A stretch of 64,000 nucleotides of DNA from Pseudomonas sp. GM18 (GTDB lineage Bacteria; Pseudomonadota; Gammaproteobacteria; Pseudomonadales; Pseudomonadaceae), in contig NZ_AKJT01000025.1 in assembly GCF_000282195.1 (NCBI RefSeq), positions 124,001 to 188,000 of the forward strand, read 5' to 3'. The position numbers and the translations under genes were made by a program. Under the pieces are notes generated by a model. The model searched no databases. It was not told the origin of the DNA and was given only the letters and a program-made list of their open reading frames with translations. Below, in pieces: positions 48,488-57,670 of the stretch. Numbering within the stretch: position 1 is the stretch's first letter; each line of letters begins with the position of its first letter.

Positions 48488-49228
48488 ATGAGCCAAGACA
48501 TTTTTGTATCTGTACTGATTCCAGCAAAGAACGAAGCGAACAACCTCAAACCGTTACTTGAGGAAATCCGCGTCGCATTGGCCGATGAGGCCTACGAAAT
48601 CATCGTGGTGGACGATGGCAGCACCGACTCCACCTTGCATGAACTGCGGCAGTTGAAAAACAACGGCCTGGACGCGTTGCGTATCCTGCGCCATGAGCGC
48701 TCGCTGGGGCAAAGCACCTCGCTCTACCACGCGGCAATCGCCGCCCGTGGGCAATGGCTGGCCACGCTTGATGGCGACGGTCAAAACGACCCTGCGGACA
48801 TCCCCGGGATGTTGGCGCTGGTGCGCGGTGAAAAGGGGCTGGTCGACGTTCAGCTAGTGGCCGGGCACCGGGTCAACCGCCGCGATACCGCGAGCAAACG
48901 CTGGGCTTCGCGCTTCGCCAACGGGCTGCGCAGCCGCCTGCTCAATGACTCGACCCCGGACACCGGCTGCGGGCTGAAGCTGATCGAGCGCGCGGCGTTC
49001 CTGCGCCTGCCGTACTTTGACCACATGCATCGGTACATTCCCGCGCTGATCCAGCGTCACAACGGCCGAATGATCGTCCACCCGGTCAACCACCGGCCTC
49101 GCACCGCCGGGGTGTCCAAATACGGCAACATTGACCGCGCCCTGGTAGGCATTCTCGACCTGTTCGGCGTGTGGTGGCTGATCAAACGCACGCGGTTGAA
49201 CACCAACGCACAGGAGATCGAAGGATGA
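48488..49228 (+). CDS. GT2 polyprenyl-phosphate glycosyltransferase
   Basis: 246 aa, dolichol-phosphate-mannose-synthase/ArnC-like. VLIPAKNEANNLKPLL, IIVVDDGSTDS and the metal-binding LDGDGQNDP are seen; no C-terminal membrane helices, so the enzyme is peripheral. Expected to load a sugar, perhaps galacturonate, on undecaprenyl phosphate. AAGGGGGG precedes the ATG. Overlaps the next gene by 4 bp. Confidence 0.88.
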   Translation: MSQDIFVSVLIPAKNEANNLKPLLEEIRVALADEAYEIIVVDDGSTDSTLHELRQLKNNGLDALRILRHERSLGQSTSLYHAAIAARGQWLATLDGDGQNDPADIPGMLALVRGEKGLVDVQLVAGHRVNRRDTASKRWASRFANGLRSRLLNDSTPDTGCGLKLIERAAFLRLPYFDHMHRYIPALIQRHNGRMIVHPVNHRPRTAGVSKYGNIDRALVGILDLFGVWWLIKRTRLNTNAQEIEG

Positions 49229-49503
49229 ACGTCTCCCGCGAAACACTGTGGCTGGTGGTCGGCTTCGCTGGCCAGATCGCCTTTACCGGTCGCTTCATCT
49301 TGCAGTGGCTGTACAGCGAATACAAAAAACGCAGCGTGATCCCGGTGAGCTTCTGGTACCTGAGCATTGTCGGCAGCGCCCTGCTGCTCGCTTATGCCAT
49401 TTACCGGGCAGACCCGGTGTTCATCGCTGGCCAGGCCTTTGGTTCCATCGTCTATCTGCGCAATTTGCAATTGATTGCCCGCACCAAACACCTGAAGGAC
49501 TGA
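49225..49503 (+). CDS. Lipid A biosynthesis N-terminal (LAB-N) domain membrane protein
   Basis: 92 aa with three membrane helices. The LAB-N phrases GQIAFTGRFILQWLYSE and VIPVSFWYLSIVGS are present. ATG 49225 overlaps the previous stop. Standalone LAB-N proteins accompany polyprenyl-linked sugar synthases; a helper or flipping role is possible. Confidence 0.87.
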   Translation: MNVSRETLWLVVGFAGQIAFTGRFILQWLYSEYKKRSVIPVSFWYLSIVGSALLLAYAIYRADPVFIAGQAFGSIVYLRNLQLIARTKHLKD

Positions 49504-49506
49504 GCC

Positions 49507-51027
49507 ATGCGTAAAACCCTGTCGCCTGGCATTGAATGCCTGGGCCTGGTGCTGCTTGCCTTGCTGTTGATCGGCGCTGGCCTTGGGCTGCGTCAACCGC
49601 AAAACGTCGACGAGGAACGTTTCCTCGGCGTAGCGCTGGAAATGCTGCACAACGGCTCGTGGTTCATCCCACACCGCGCTGCGGAGATCTACGGCGATAA
49701 ACCGCCGATCTTCATGTGGATGGTAGCGTTCTTCGCGTGGCTCACCGGCCTGCCCGCCCTCGCCCTGTATATTCCGGGGATGTTGTCGGCGGCGACGGTC
49801 ACGGCCGTGGTCTACGACCTGGGCCGCCGGCTGTGGAATCAGCGCATTGGTCGAATAGCGGCGCTGTTGTACCTGGCCACGTACCAGACTTACAGCATCC
49901 TGCGTACCGGCCAGATTGACAGCCTGTTGATTCTGTTCACCTCCCTGGGCCTGTACGGACTGGCGCGGCACCTGCTGCTCGGGCCAGCCTGGCGCTGGTT
50001 TTACGTGGGCTGCGCCGCCATGGGCATTGGCATAATCACCAAAGGGGTCGGCTTCGTCCCGGCCTTGATGCTGATTCCGTATGCCTACGCGGTGCGCAAA
50101 AACTGGTCCGGTGTGGTGGCCATGCCAGGCCAGAAGCGCAAATGGTTCCTGGGCTTTTTGGTGGCGCTCGGCGCCATCGCCATCTGGCTGCTGCCCTTGG
50201 CACTGTCCATCGTGCTCAATGGCACCGCGGATGAAATCGCCTATGCGCGAGAAATCCTGTTGCGCCAGACAGCGGCACGCTATGCCGCCGCGTGGGACCA
50301 TCGCGAACCGTTCTGGTACTTCTTCGTCAACGTGATCCCGCAATACTGGCTGCCGCTGGTGCTGGCCCTGCCGTGGCTGGTGCCGGCCTGGCGCAAGCAA
50401 CTGCGCAAGCACGACGGTCGAGTGCTGGTGTTGTTGAGCTGGGTCGTGCTGGTGGTGCTGTTTTTCTGCCTGAGCACCGGTAAACGCAAGTTGTACATCT
50501 ATCCGGCGTTGCCCGGGCTGGTACTGGTGGCGGCGCCGCTGATTCCCTGGCTGCTCAAGCGCTGGTTCGGCAAGCGTCCACGCGGTATGCGGGTATTCCA
50601 GGCGCTGGTGGTGAGCTGGTTTGTGCTGTGGTTCGCCCGCGGCTTCATCGAGCCGATCAAGGAAGGTCCGAACCCCCATGAAGCGATCATGGCGCAGGCA
50701 GCGACCATGACCCACGGCGCCGAGTTGGTGTTGGTCGACTGGCGCGAGGGCCACTGGTTATTCGCCCGGCAGCCGATCGTACATTTCGGGATGACCAAAT
50801 CCACGGTCGAACTAGCGGCGCAGTGGCTGCGCGAGCACCGTGATGCCTACGCCCTGGTCCCGGACGAAGTGCTGAGCCAGTGTTTCAATCCCGAGGCCGC
50901 TCATGAGCTCGGCGAAACGTCTCGCGCGCAGTGGTCGATCGTCGGCGCCGATGCCGATAACGGCAAATGCCAGCCCGGACAACCCGCAAAGGTCTATCGC
51001 TTCAGCTGGGACAAGGACAAGTCATGA
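49507..51027 (+). CDS. ArnT/PMT-like membrane glycosyltransferase (GT39/83)
   Basis: 506 aa with about eleven hydrophobic segments and a C-terminal periplasmic domain. The first periplasmic loop has QNVDEERFLGVALEML and GDKPPIFMWM, the ArnT pattern of catalytic acid and lipid-sugar binding. It would transfer the lipid-linked sugar to lipid A or LPS core on the periplasmic side. Confidence 0.88.
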   Translation: MRKTLSPGIECLGLVLLALLLIGAGLGLRQPQNVDEERFLGVALEMLHNGSWFIPHRAAEIYGDKPPIFMWMVAFFAWLTGLPALALYIPGMLSAATVTAVVYDLGRRLWNQRIGRIAALLYLATYQTYSILRTGQIDSLLILFTSLGLYGLARHLLLGPAWRWFYVGCAAMGIGIITKGVGFVPALMLIPYAYAVRKNWSGVVAMPGQKRKWFLGFLVALGAIAIWLLPLALSIVLNGTADEIAYAREILLRQTAARYAAAWDHREPFWYFFVNVIPQYWLPLVLALPWLVPAWRKQLRKHDGRVLVLLSWVVLVVLFFCLSTGKRKLYIYPALPGLVLVAAPLIPWLLKRWFGKRPRGMRVFQALVVSWFVLWFARGFIEPIKEGPNPHEAIMAQAATMTHGAELVLVDWREGHWLFARQPIVHFGMTKSTVELAAQWLREHRDAYALVPDEVLSQCFNPEAAHELGETSRAQWSIVGADADNGKCQPGQPAKVYRFSWDKDKS

Positions 51028-51959
51028 GCAAGAGATGGACGCTGGGGATATTTTTCATTGTTGTACTGCTTGGCGCCTACACGGTTTCCGCACATTTCAT
51101 GGTCCACCAGCAGCTGTATGCATACTGGCAAAATCTCTGGCATGGCAATCAGGCGCCCGATAAAAATATCTGGCTGCCAGACTATAAAGCCGTGATCCAG
51201 GCCAAGCCCGTCGCGGACATCACCAACTTGTCCGGCATCGCTTATGACCCGGACCACGATCGGCTGCTGGGCATCACCAATGGTGGGCCCATGCAGATTG
51301 TGGCCATGAGCCGCAACGGCGATCTGCTTGAACGTTACCCGTTGATCGGCTTCCAGGACACCGAAGGCATTGCTTATATAGGCAGCGGACGCGTAGTGAT
51401 CGCCGATGAACAGTTGCAGCGACTGTACGTCGTCACCTTGCCGGACAGCCCTGGCCCGATCCATGTCGAGAACGCCCCGTTCGTTGCCATCGAGATCAAC
51501 CTGAGCAAACACAACAAGGGATTTGAAGGCGTGACCTATGATGCCGCCAATGATCGTATTTTCGCGATCAAGGAACGCGATCCGCGGCAGCTGTTTACGG
51601 TCACGGGCATGCTGGCGTCCATCGGCGGTCCGTTGCAGGTCCGCATCAAGGACTTGACCCACTGGATCGACCGTAGCGTCTTCGGCCTGGATCTTTCCGA
51701 GGGTTACTACGAACCGCGGACCGGTCACTTGCTGTTATTGAGCGAGCAGTCCAGCAACCTGACCGAACTGGACCAGGACGGCAACTTCGTCAGCTTCCGC
51801 TCCCTGCTCGGCCTGAATGACCTGAAAAAAACCATACCGCAAGCCGAAGGCATGACCATGGACACTTCCGGCGAGCTCTACATTGTGAGCGAGCCCAACC
51901 TGTTCTATCGGTTCAGCAAATCGAAGGCTGTTGTGGCGGAGAATCAGCAGAAGCCTTAA
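51024..51959 (+). CDS. SdiA-regulated domain protein, membrane-anchored beta-propeller
   Basis: 311 aa from ATG 51024, overlapping the previous gene by 4 bp. One N-terminal anchor (6-25). The rest is a beta-propeller with LSGIAYDPDHDRLLGITN, EGIAYIGSGRVVIADEQ and QAEGMTMDTSGELYIVSEPN, the SdiA-regulated pattern. The repeated acidic loops could bind Ca2+. Last gene of the envelope operon. Confidence 0.87.
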   Translation: MSKRWTLGIFFIVVLLGAYTVSAHFMVHQQLYAYWQNLWHGNQAPDKNIWLPDYKAVIQAKPVADITNLSGIAYDPDHDRLLGITNGGPMQIVAMSRNGDLLERYPLIGFQDTEGIAYIGSGRVVIADEQLQRLYVVTLPDSPGPIHVENAPFVAIEINLSKHNKGFEGVTYDAANDRIFAIKERDPRQLFTVTGMLASIGGPLQVRIKDLTHWIDRSVFGLDLSEGYYEPRTGHLLLLSEQSSNLTELDQDGNFVSFRSLLGLNDLKKTIPQAEGMTMDTSGELYIVSEPNLFYRFSKSKAVVAENQQKP

Positions 51960-52001
51960 TGGGTTTTGTGCTGGATGGGCCGGCTCGCGATGAGGCCCAC
52001 G

Positions 52002-52916
52002 CTAATCACGTCGAGCTTCAGCCGCTGGCATCTGCGCCTTCAGAAACCCGATAAACGCCGTCACCTTGGGCGACGGCAAATGCTCCCGGGCTGTCACCGC
52101 ATTCAGATCCTGTGGCGGCCCGATCCATTCCGGCAGTACCCGGCACAGCCTCCCCGCGTCCACCTCGGCCTGCATGCTTTGATCCATGCCCAGGCTCAAC
52201 CCTTCCCCTGCACACAATGCATCTTTCAAGAGGGCGGGATCGTTGGCGATGAGAGTCGGCTCGACTCGATAACTGCGCAGCTTCGCGCCAGCCTTGCGCA
52301 ACGGCCAGACGTAACCCACATCGCGATGGGCCTGATGCAGCACCAACGTACGGTGCTCAATCAGTTCGTCCGGCGTGGCCGGCTGGCCGTGACGCTCGAT
52401 GTATTCGGGCGCGGCGAAGATGCCCGTGGAGTAACTCGCCAAGCGGCGGGCCACCAGGCTGGAGTCCGGCAAGGCGCCGAGGCGCAGCGCCACATCAATC
52501 TCCTCGCCCACCAGATCCAGCGGCACGTGGGACGCCAGAATCTCCAGCCTGATTTGCGGATACGCCTGACGAAAACCGGCCACCAACGGTGAAAACCAAC
52601 TGACCCCGAATGAATACGGCACCGTCACCCGCAACCAGCCGCGCGGGTCATCACGCAGTTGATGCACCGCTCGTTCGGCGTGTTCCAGGGTGGTGGCGAT
52701 GTCCTTGCACTGATCAAAGTAAACCGCCCCCGCTTCGGTCAAACTCAACTGACGCGTGGTGCGGCGCAGCAACTGCACACCGATGGCCTGCTCCAATTCG
52801 CGCACGCGGCGGCTGACGGTAGTCTTGGGAATCTGCAAGGCATGGGCCGCGGCGGTGAAACTTCCCAGACGCACCACGCGCACGAACACCAGCGTGTCAT
52901 TCAAGTCCCGGATCAT
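52002..52916 (-). CDS. LysR-type transcriptional regulator
   Basis: 304 aa from ATG 52916 (AGGTGG 6 bp upstream). HTH FVRVVRLGSFTAAAHALQIP then KTTVSRRVRELEQAIG, typical of the CrgA-like branch. The effector domain is complete. It is divergent from the amidase gene with 131 bp between, and may control it. Confidence 0.9.
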   Translation of the reverse strand: MIRDLNDTLVFVRVVRLGSFTAAAHALQIPKTTVSRRVRELEQAIGVQLLRRTTRQLSLTEAGAVYFDQCKDIATTLEHAERAVHQLRDDPRGWLRVTVPYSFGVSWFSPLVAGFRQAYPQIRLEILASHVPLDLVGEEIDVALRLGALPDSSLVARRLASYSTGIFAAPEYIERHGQPATPDELIEHRTLVLHQAHRDVGYVWPLRKAGAKLRSYRVEPTLIANDPALLKDALCAGEGLSLGMDQSMQAEVDAGRLCRVLPEWIGPPQDLNAVTAREHLPSPKVTAFIGFLKAQMPAAEARRD

Positions 52917-53047
52917 ACGAGCCACCTGCGAGGTAAAAACAAGATGCCTGGATTGTGCCACTGACGGCACATTTCATACCGCTTTTATGGGCTAATCAGC
53001 GCGGAGGGGGCCACCTATCATCGGATCTCCCAACAGGAGATTCCCCA

Positions 53048-54481
53048 ATGAATCTGAATGAATACGCAAGCTGTGACGGCATCGGCCTGGCGCAATGTGT
53101 GGCGGCTGGCGAAGTCACCTCAGCAGAACTCGCAGAGCTGGCCATCACCGCCGTGCAACGGGTCAACCCACACATCAATGCGGTCATCGAACACTGGTCG
53201 CCCACAGTCACCGAGGGCACGGGACCGCTGGCGGGTGTGCCCTTCCTCATAAAGGATCTGGCTATTACCTCGGCCGGCCGTCGCGTCGAGCTCGGCAGCC
53301 GCTTGGCCCAAGGCCTGGTGGCCGAGTCGGACTCGTATTTGATGCAGCGCTTCAACGCCGCCGGCCTCGCCACCCTCGGGCGCACCACCACCCCGGAAAT
53401 GGCCTTCAGCACCGAGACCGAATCCGCGCTTCAGGGTCAGACTCGCAACCCATGGGACACTCGGCTGTCGGCCGGTGGCTCCAGCGGCGGTTCGGGTGCC
53501 GCGGTCGCCGCCGGCATCGTGCCGATTGCCCATGCCACCGACGCGGCAGGCTCGATCCGCGTTCCCGCCGCCTGCAACGGTTTGGTGGGACTGAAACCGA
53601 CTCGCGGCAGAGCCTCGAACGGCCCGGCGCTCGATGAAGTGTTTGCCGGTTTCGGCGTGCAGCTCGGTCTGTCGAGAACCGTGCGCGACAGTGCCGCATT
53701 GATGGACATCGTTCAGGGCTACGCACCGGGCGATCCTTACTACACCGCCGCACCCGCCGAAGGTTTTCTGGCCCAGGTGGGACGCGACCCGGGACGGTTG
53801 CGCATCGGCCTGCTCGACATACCGTGGAACGGCGCCGCACTCGACCCCGAGATCGCCGATGCCACAGTGGCCGTGGCCCGCGAACTGGAAGCACTCGGTC
53901 ATCATGTGGAACGCGTGAACGCCCCCCTCGGCACGTCGTGGGATTCGTTCGTCGCAGCCAACGCCCACATCTGGTGTGCCACCCTGGTGCGCTGGATCGA
54001 CGGGCTCGCCGCTGCCACTTCACGGCCCATCGACCTGAGCACCCTGGAACCCGCCACCCTCGCCTGCTACGCCTACGGCCAACAGGCCCGCGCCGTGGAA
54101 TTCGCCGGGGCGCTGGAAGTGCGCAACCTGATCGCCCGCAGCGTGGCCGCCTGGTTCGACGACTTCGACGTGCTGCTCACACCGACCCTGCCGCGCCTGC
54201 CCCACGCCCTCGACACCTACAGCCGTGGCGCTGAAACCATGAACGGTTTGCAATGGACCGCGCGGGTGTTCGAACACTCACCGTTCACGCCGGTGTTCAA
54301 TGTGGCGGGGACACCGGCGATTTCGTTGCCGCTGGCCATGTCCCGGCAAGGTTTGCCCATCGGTCTGCAATTTGCGGCGCGATTCGGGGCTGAGGACGTT
54401 TTGTTGCAGTTGGCGGGGCAATTGGAGCAGGCGTTGCCTTGGCAGGGGCGCAGTCCGGGGATTTGGGTGGGGGATTATTGA
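53048..54481 (+). CDS. Amidase (amidase-signature family)
   Basis: 477 aa from ATG 53048 (AGGAGA 7 bp upstream). Catalytic triad K69 (FLIKDL), cis-Ser in GGSSGGSGAAVAAG (S145/S146) and nucleophile S169 (AGSIRVPA). Cytosolic, no signal. Hydrolyses a C-N amide bond; GatA-like genes sit with gatB/C, which are absent, so a catabolic amidase is preferred. Confidence 0.92.
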   Translation: MNLNEYASCDGIGLAQCVAAGEVTSAELAELAITAVQRVNPHINAVIEHWSPTVTEGTGPLAGVPFLIKDLAITSAGRRVELGSRLAQGLVAESDSYLMQRFNAAGLATLGRTTTPEMAFSTETESALQGQTRNPWDTRLSAGGSSGGSGAAVAAGIVPIAHATDAAGSIRVPAACNGLVGLKPTRGRASNGPALDEVFAGFGVQLGLSRTVRDSAALMDIVQGYAPGDPYYTAAPAEGFLAQVGRDPGRLRIGLLDIPWNGAALDPEIADATVAVARELEALGHHVERVNAPLGTSWDSFVAANAHIWCATLVRWIDGLAAATSRPIDLSTLEPATLACYAYGQQARAVEFAGALEVRNLIARSVAAWFDDFDVLLTPTLPRLPHALDTYSRGAETMNGLQWTARVFEHSPFTPVFNVAGTPAISLPLAMSRQGLPIGLQFAARFGAEDVLLQLAGQLEQALPWQGRSPGIWVGDY

Positions 54482-54656
54482 GTCACTGCGCTCTGAAATG
54501 ATCGAGTCGAACCCGGAAAACCGGGATCGACTCGGCACGACTGTAACGGCTGTCTCCCTCTCTAATCCGGGCGTTCAGAAACACTTCAAATTCTTGACTA
54601 TATTTCAAGTTCGGCACAAACCACCGTTTCAGCACATTCAGAACTTGGGAGAGGAC

Positions 54657-56450
54657 ATGGAAAAGTCTACCTACGATGACCAAATCACCGGCCCAGAGGA
54701 ACAGAAGGATCTGATTGTGCTGTTTCATGCCATGGGCGGCTCCGAAAAACAGCTGCAACATCTTAGGGCTGCGGTTCTGCAAGCCTGGGAGCAGCGTAAA
54801 GCTCCAGCGCCGATTATCTTCATCCCTAACTTACTGATTGGAACCTTGTCTTTCGTAGATCCTTGCGACATCACGCTATCGGTAATGGAACAAATCGATG
54901 GATTCTGGCAAAACTCGAAACACGGTTTTACAGGTATTTACCTGATTGGGCACAGCATGGGCGCTCTGCTGGCACGCAAGGTTTATGTATGCGCCTGCGG
55001 AGAAACGCTGGAAGCGCCTTTTGAGCCTCAGCTAAAAGGCTCTGTAAAACGCCCGTGGGCTTCGCACGTCAAGCGGGTGATCCTGCTTGCAGCGATCAAT
55101 CGAGGCTGGCGTCTCTCCCCTCACCTTTCCATTATTAATTTTCTACGGTGGGGGGCCGGTGTTGTACTCGGTAACATGGTAATGGCGATCACCATGGGCC
55201 GATTAACGCCACTGGCCTTCACCACTCATCACGGCGCGCCCTTTCTGACACAGCTGCGTCTTCAGTGGATGGCGATGCGCAGGCAAGCCAAAAGTGAATC
55301 ATCAACGTCTGCCATCACCGTTCAATTACTGGGTTCTACCGATGACCTGGTTTCTCCTGAGGACAACATCGACCTTGTCGCCGGCGATGACTTCTATTAT
55401 CTCGACGTGCCCAAGTCAGGCCATGTCAACGTGGTCGACGCCGATGACACCGCTGCGGGTCATCTACGGCGACAAGTGATCATCAAAGCCATCAACTCAT
55501 CCCGGCAGGAACTCAGTGATTTATCTATCCTTCCGACAGACCAGAACCTGCCAAAACCTGACAAATCCATCACCGATGTGGTGTTTGTCATTCATGGAAT
55601 CCGTGACCAAGGCTACTGGACGCAGAAAATCGCCCGACGGATTGTTGCCCTGGCTCGCCAACGGAACAAGATCATTGACCGTCATATCAACACCAATACT
55701 GTTGGGCCGACACCTCAAAAACAAATCATCAAGACCGAGACGTCCAGTTACGGATACTTCGCCATGCTGCCCTTTCTGCTACCCAATATTCGGCGAAAAC
55801 GAGTGGAGTGGTTGATGGATCGCTACGCGGAGAACAAAGCGGTCTACCCTGATGCCTCATTCTCCTACGTTGGGCACAGCCACGGCACCTATATGCTGGC
55901 CAAAGCCCTCAATACTTATTCATGTTTGCGCTTCAAACACATTGCTTTCGCCGGAAGTGTGGTGAACGTCAATTATGACTGGAAGACCTTGACCGGTATG
56001 GGTCGGGTCAAACGTGTGGTGAACTTCGTTGCCAGCGCCGACTGGGTCGTTGCCATATTCCCCCGCACCTTCCAAATGCTCAGGTTGCAAGATCTTGGCA
56101 GCGCTGGCCATGACGGTTTCGAGCAGAAAAACAAAGAACTCTTCGAATCGGAATATGTGAAAGGGGGTCACAGCGCAGCGTTGAAAGAGGAAAACTGGGA
56201 CGTCATCGCCTCTTTCATTCTCGATGGAAACAAACCCGCGGAACCCGATCTTGCCCATGAAAGAAGCCCGTGGACTGTAGGGCTCGGACACTATGCACCT
56301 CAACTCATGCTGTTGGTGCTGTTCCTGGTTGTCTTGGGAGGATACTTCTTACTGACACCGTTACTGGCCATGGATCGTGGGCAATGGCACAGCGTGATTG
56401 CCTTCATGCTGTACGTGCTGGGAGTGTGGAAAGTGCTGACATGGTTTTGA
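54657..56450 (+). CDS. Two-domain alpha/beta-hydrolase with C-terminal membrane helices
   Basis: 597 aa from ATG 54657 (GGGAGAGG upstream). The first half has VLFHAMGGS and the nucleophile GHSMG (S100). The second half has FVIHGIRDQGYW and GHSHG (about S408). Two hydrophobic helices end the chain (about 545-590). Two lipase-like elbows in one polypeptide are uncommon. The composition is less GC-rich than its neighbours. Substrate unknown. Confidence 0.85.
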   Translation: MEKSTYDDQITGPEEQKDLIVLFHAMGGSEKQLQHLRAAVLQAWEQRKAPAPIIFIPNLLIGTLSFVDPCDITLSVMEQIDGFWQNSKHGFTGIYLIGHSMGALLARKVYVCACGETLEAPFEPQLKGSVKRPWASHVKRVILLAAINRGWRLSPHLSIINFLRWGAGVVLGNMVMAITMGRLTPLAFTTHHGAPFLTQLRLQWMAMRRQAKSESSTSAITVQLLGSTDDLVSPEDNIDLVAGDDFYYLDVPKSGHVNVVDADDTAAGHLRRQVIIKAINSSRQELSDLSILPTDQNLPKPDKSITDVVFVIHGIRDQGYWTQKIARRIVALARQRNKIIDRHINTNTVGPTPQKQIIKTETSSYGYFAMLPFLLPNIRRKRVEWLMDRYAENKAVYPDASFSYVGHSHGTYMLAKALNTYSCLRFKHIAFAGSVVNVNYDWKTLTGMGRVKRVVNFVASADWVVAIFPRTFQMLRLQDLGSAGHDGFEQKNKELFESEYVKGGHSAALKEENWDVIASFILDGNKPAEPDLAHERSPWTVGLGHYAPQLMLLVLFLVVLGGYFLLTPLLAMDRGQWHSVIAFMLYVLGVWKVLTWF

Positions 56451-56633
56451 AAAGACGCATCCGACCACCTATCGGACAACAAGAAGATGTTCCCGCCCCC
56501 GCTGCCATTGAGGACATTCCGGGTCTTTAATGGTTGCAGGATTCCAGGCCAGCCCCTCAACCCGACCAAAAACACGACGCTCTAGCGGGGCTGACACACC
56601 GCAACCCACTGCGCACGCATCGGGAGACTCGTC

Positions 56634-57383
56634 ATGAAAATCGTCGTGATTGGCGGTACCGGGCTGATCGGCAGGCAGCTCTGCAAAAACCTGCAAGACC
56701 TGGGGCATGAAACCCTGGCCGCATCACCCAGCACCGGCGTCAACGCCCTCACCGGCGAGGGCTTGCAAAGCGCCTTGCAAGGCGCCGATGTGGTGGTCGA
56801 TGTGGCCAACTCGCCCTCTTTCGAGGACGCTGTCGTGCTCGAGTTCTTCGAAACCTCGGGGCGCAACCTGCTCGCCGCCGAGAAGGCCGCCGGCGTCAAA
56901 CACCATGTCGCGCTGTCGGTGGTAGGCACCGAGCGCATGCTCGACAGCGGCTATTTCCGGGCAAAAATGGCCCAGGAAACACTCATCAAGGACTCAGGCA
57001 TTCCTTACACGATCCTGCGGGCTACGCAGTTCTTCGAGTTCATCGGGGCCATTTCGTACTCAGGCGTGCAGGATGGCGACGCAGTGCGCTTGACCTCCGC
57101 CGCGCTGCAACCGATTGCCGCATTCGATGTCGCGACGGCGCTGGCGAAAGTCGCGGTGCAAGCGCCGAGCAATAACACCCTGGAAGTGGCCGGGCCCGAG
57201 CGCTGGCCGCTGGTGGAGTTCGTGCGCTTGTTTTTGCAACACACCAACGACCCGCGCCAGGCCCAACCGGACGACACAGTCCCCTACTTCGGCGCGCCGA
57301 TCGATGACCACTCGCTGACGCCTGGCGAGCACCCCATCGTCGGGCCGACACGCTACGAAACCTGGCTCAAGAGCAATACTTGA
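56634..57383 (+). CDS. NmrA-like NAD(P)-binding reductase
   Basis: 249 aa atypical SDR. VVIGGTGLIGRQL is the dinucleotide loop, LRATQFFEF the NmrA-like signature. No Tyr-x-x-x-Lys pair is obvious, so it may sense or reduce. ATG 56634 lies 183 bp after the hydrolase gene. Confidence 0.87.
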   Translation: MKIVVIGGTGLIGRQLCKNLQDLGHETLAASPSTGVNALTGEGLQSALQGADVVVDVANSPSFEDAVVLEFFETSGRNLLAAEKAAGVKHHVALSVVGTERMLDSGYFRAKMAQETLIKDSGIPYTILRATQFFEFIGAISYSGVQDGDAVRLTSAALQPIAAFDVATALAKVAVQAPSNNTLEVAGPERWPLVEFVRLFLQHTNDPRQAQPDDTVPYFGAPIDDHSLTPGEHPIVGPTRYETWLKSNT

Positions 57384-57398
57384 TAGGTCGTCGAGGGC

Positions 57399-57670
57399 CT
57401 AGGGGGCGTTCTCCATTAGTTTCCCCGCCGCGTTGTCGCCTTAAAGCGGGCCAGGCAAGGCGCAGGCCGCTGGGAATGGTTGTTCCCTTTCCAAGGCCTA
57501 CAACGCAGCCTGGCCCGCTTTAAAGCACAACCCGAAGGGCTGGGCCTGCTGTTGTGCAGGGCTGCGTTGCTCGAAGCTTATTTGGAATGACCAAACCACA
57601 CTTCTCGCGCCTTGCCCTGCACAACAGCAGACCCGGCGCGGCGGGGAAACTAATGGAGAACGCCCCCTAG
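57399..57670. mobile_element. MITE-like 272-bp element with perfect 34-bp terminal inverted repeats
   Basis: The 34 bases at 57399-57432 (starting CTAGGGGGCGTTCTCCATTA) are exactly complementary to 57637-57670. Two internal perfect 16-bp inverted repeats follow each other: 57441-57456 with 57508-57523, and 57547-57562 with 57614-57629. No ORF inside. The right end supplies the TAG of the MATE gene. It resembles the non-autonomous repeats known in P. fluorescens genomes; the specific family was not assigned. Confidence 0.8.

Noticed and set aside
49057..50754. 565-aa minus-strand ORF opposite the GT2/ArnT-like genes
   Set aside because: Spans several well supported genes and is rich in His/Gln/Arg; a GC-bias artefact.
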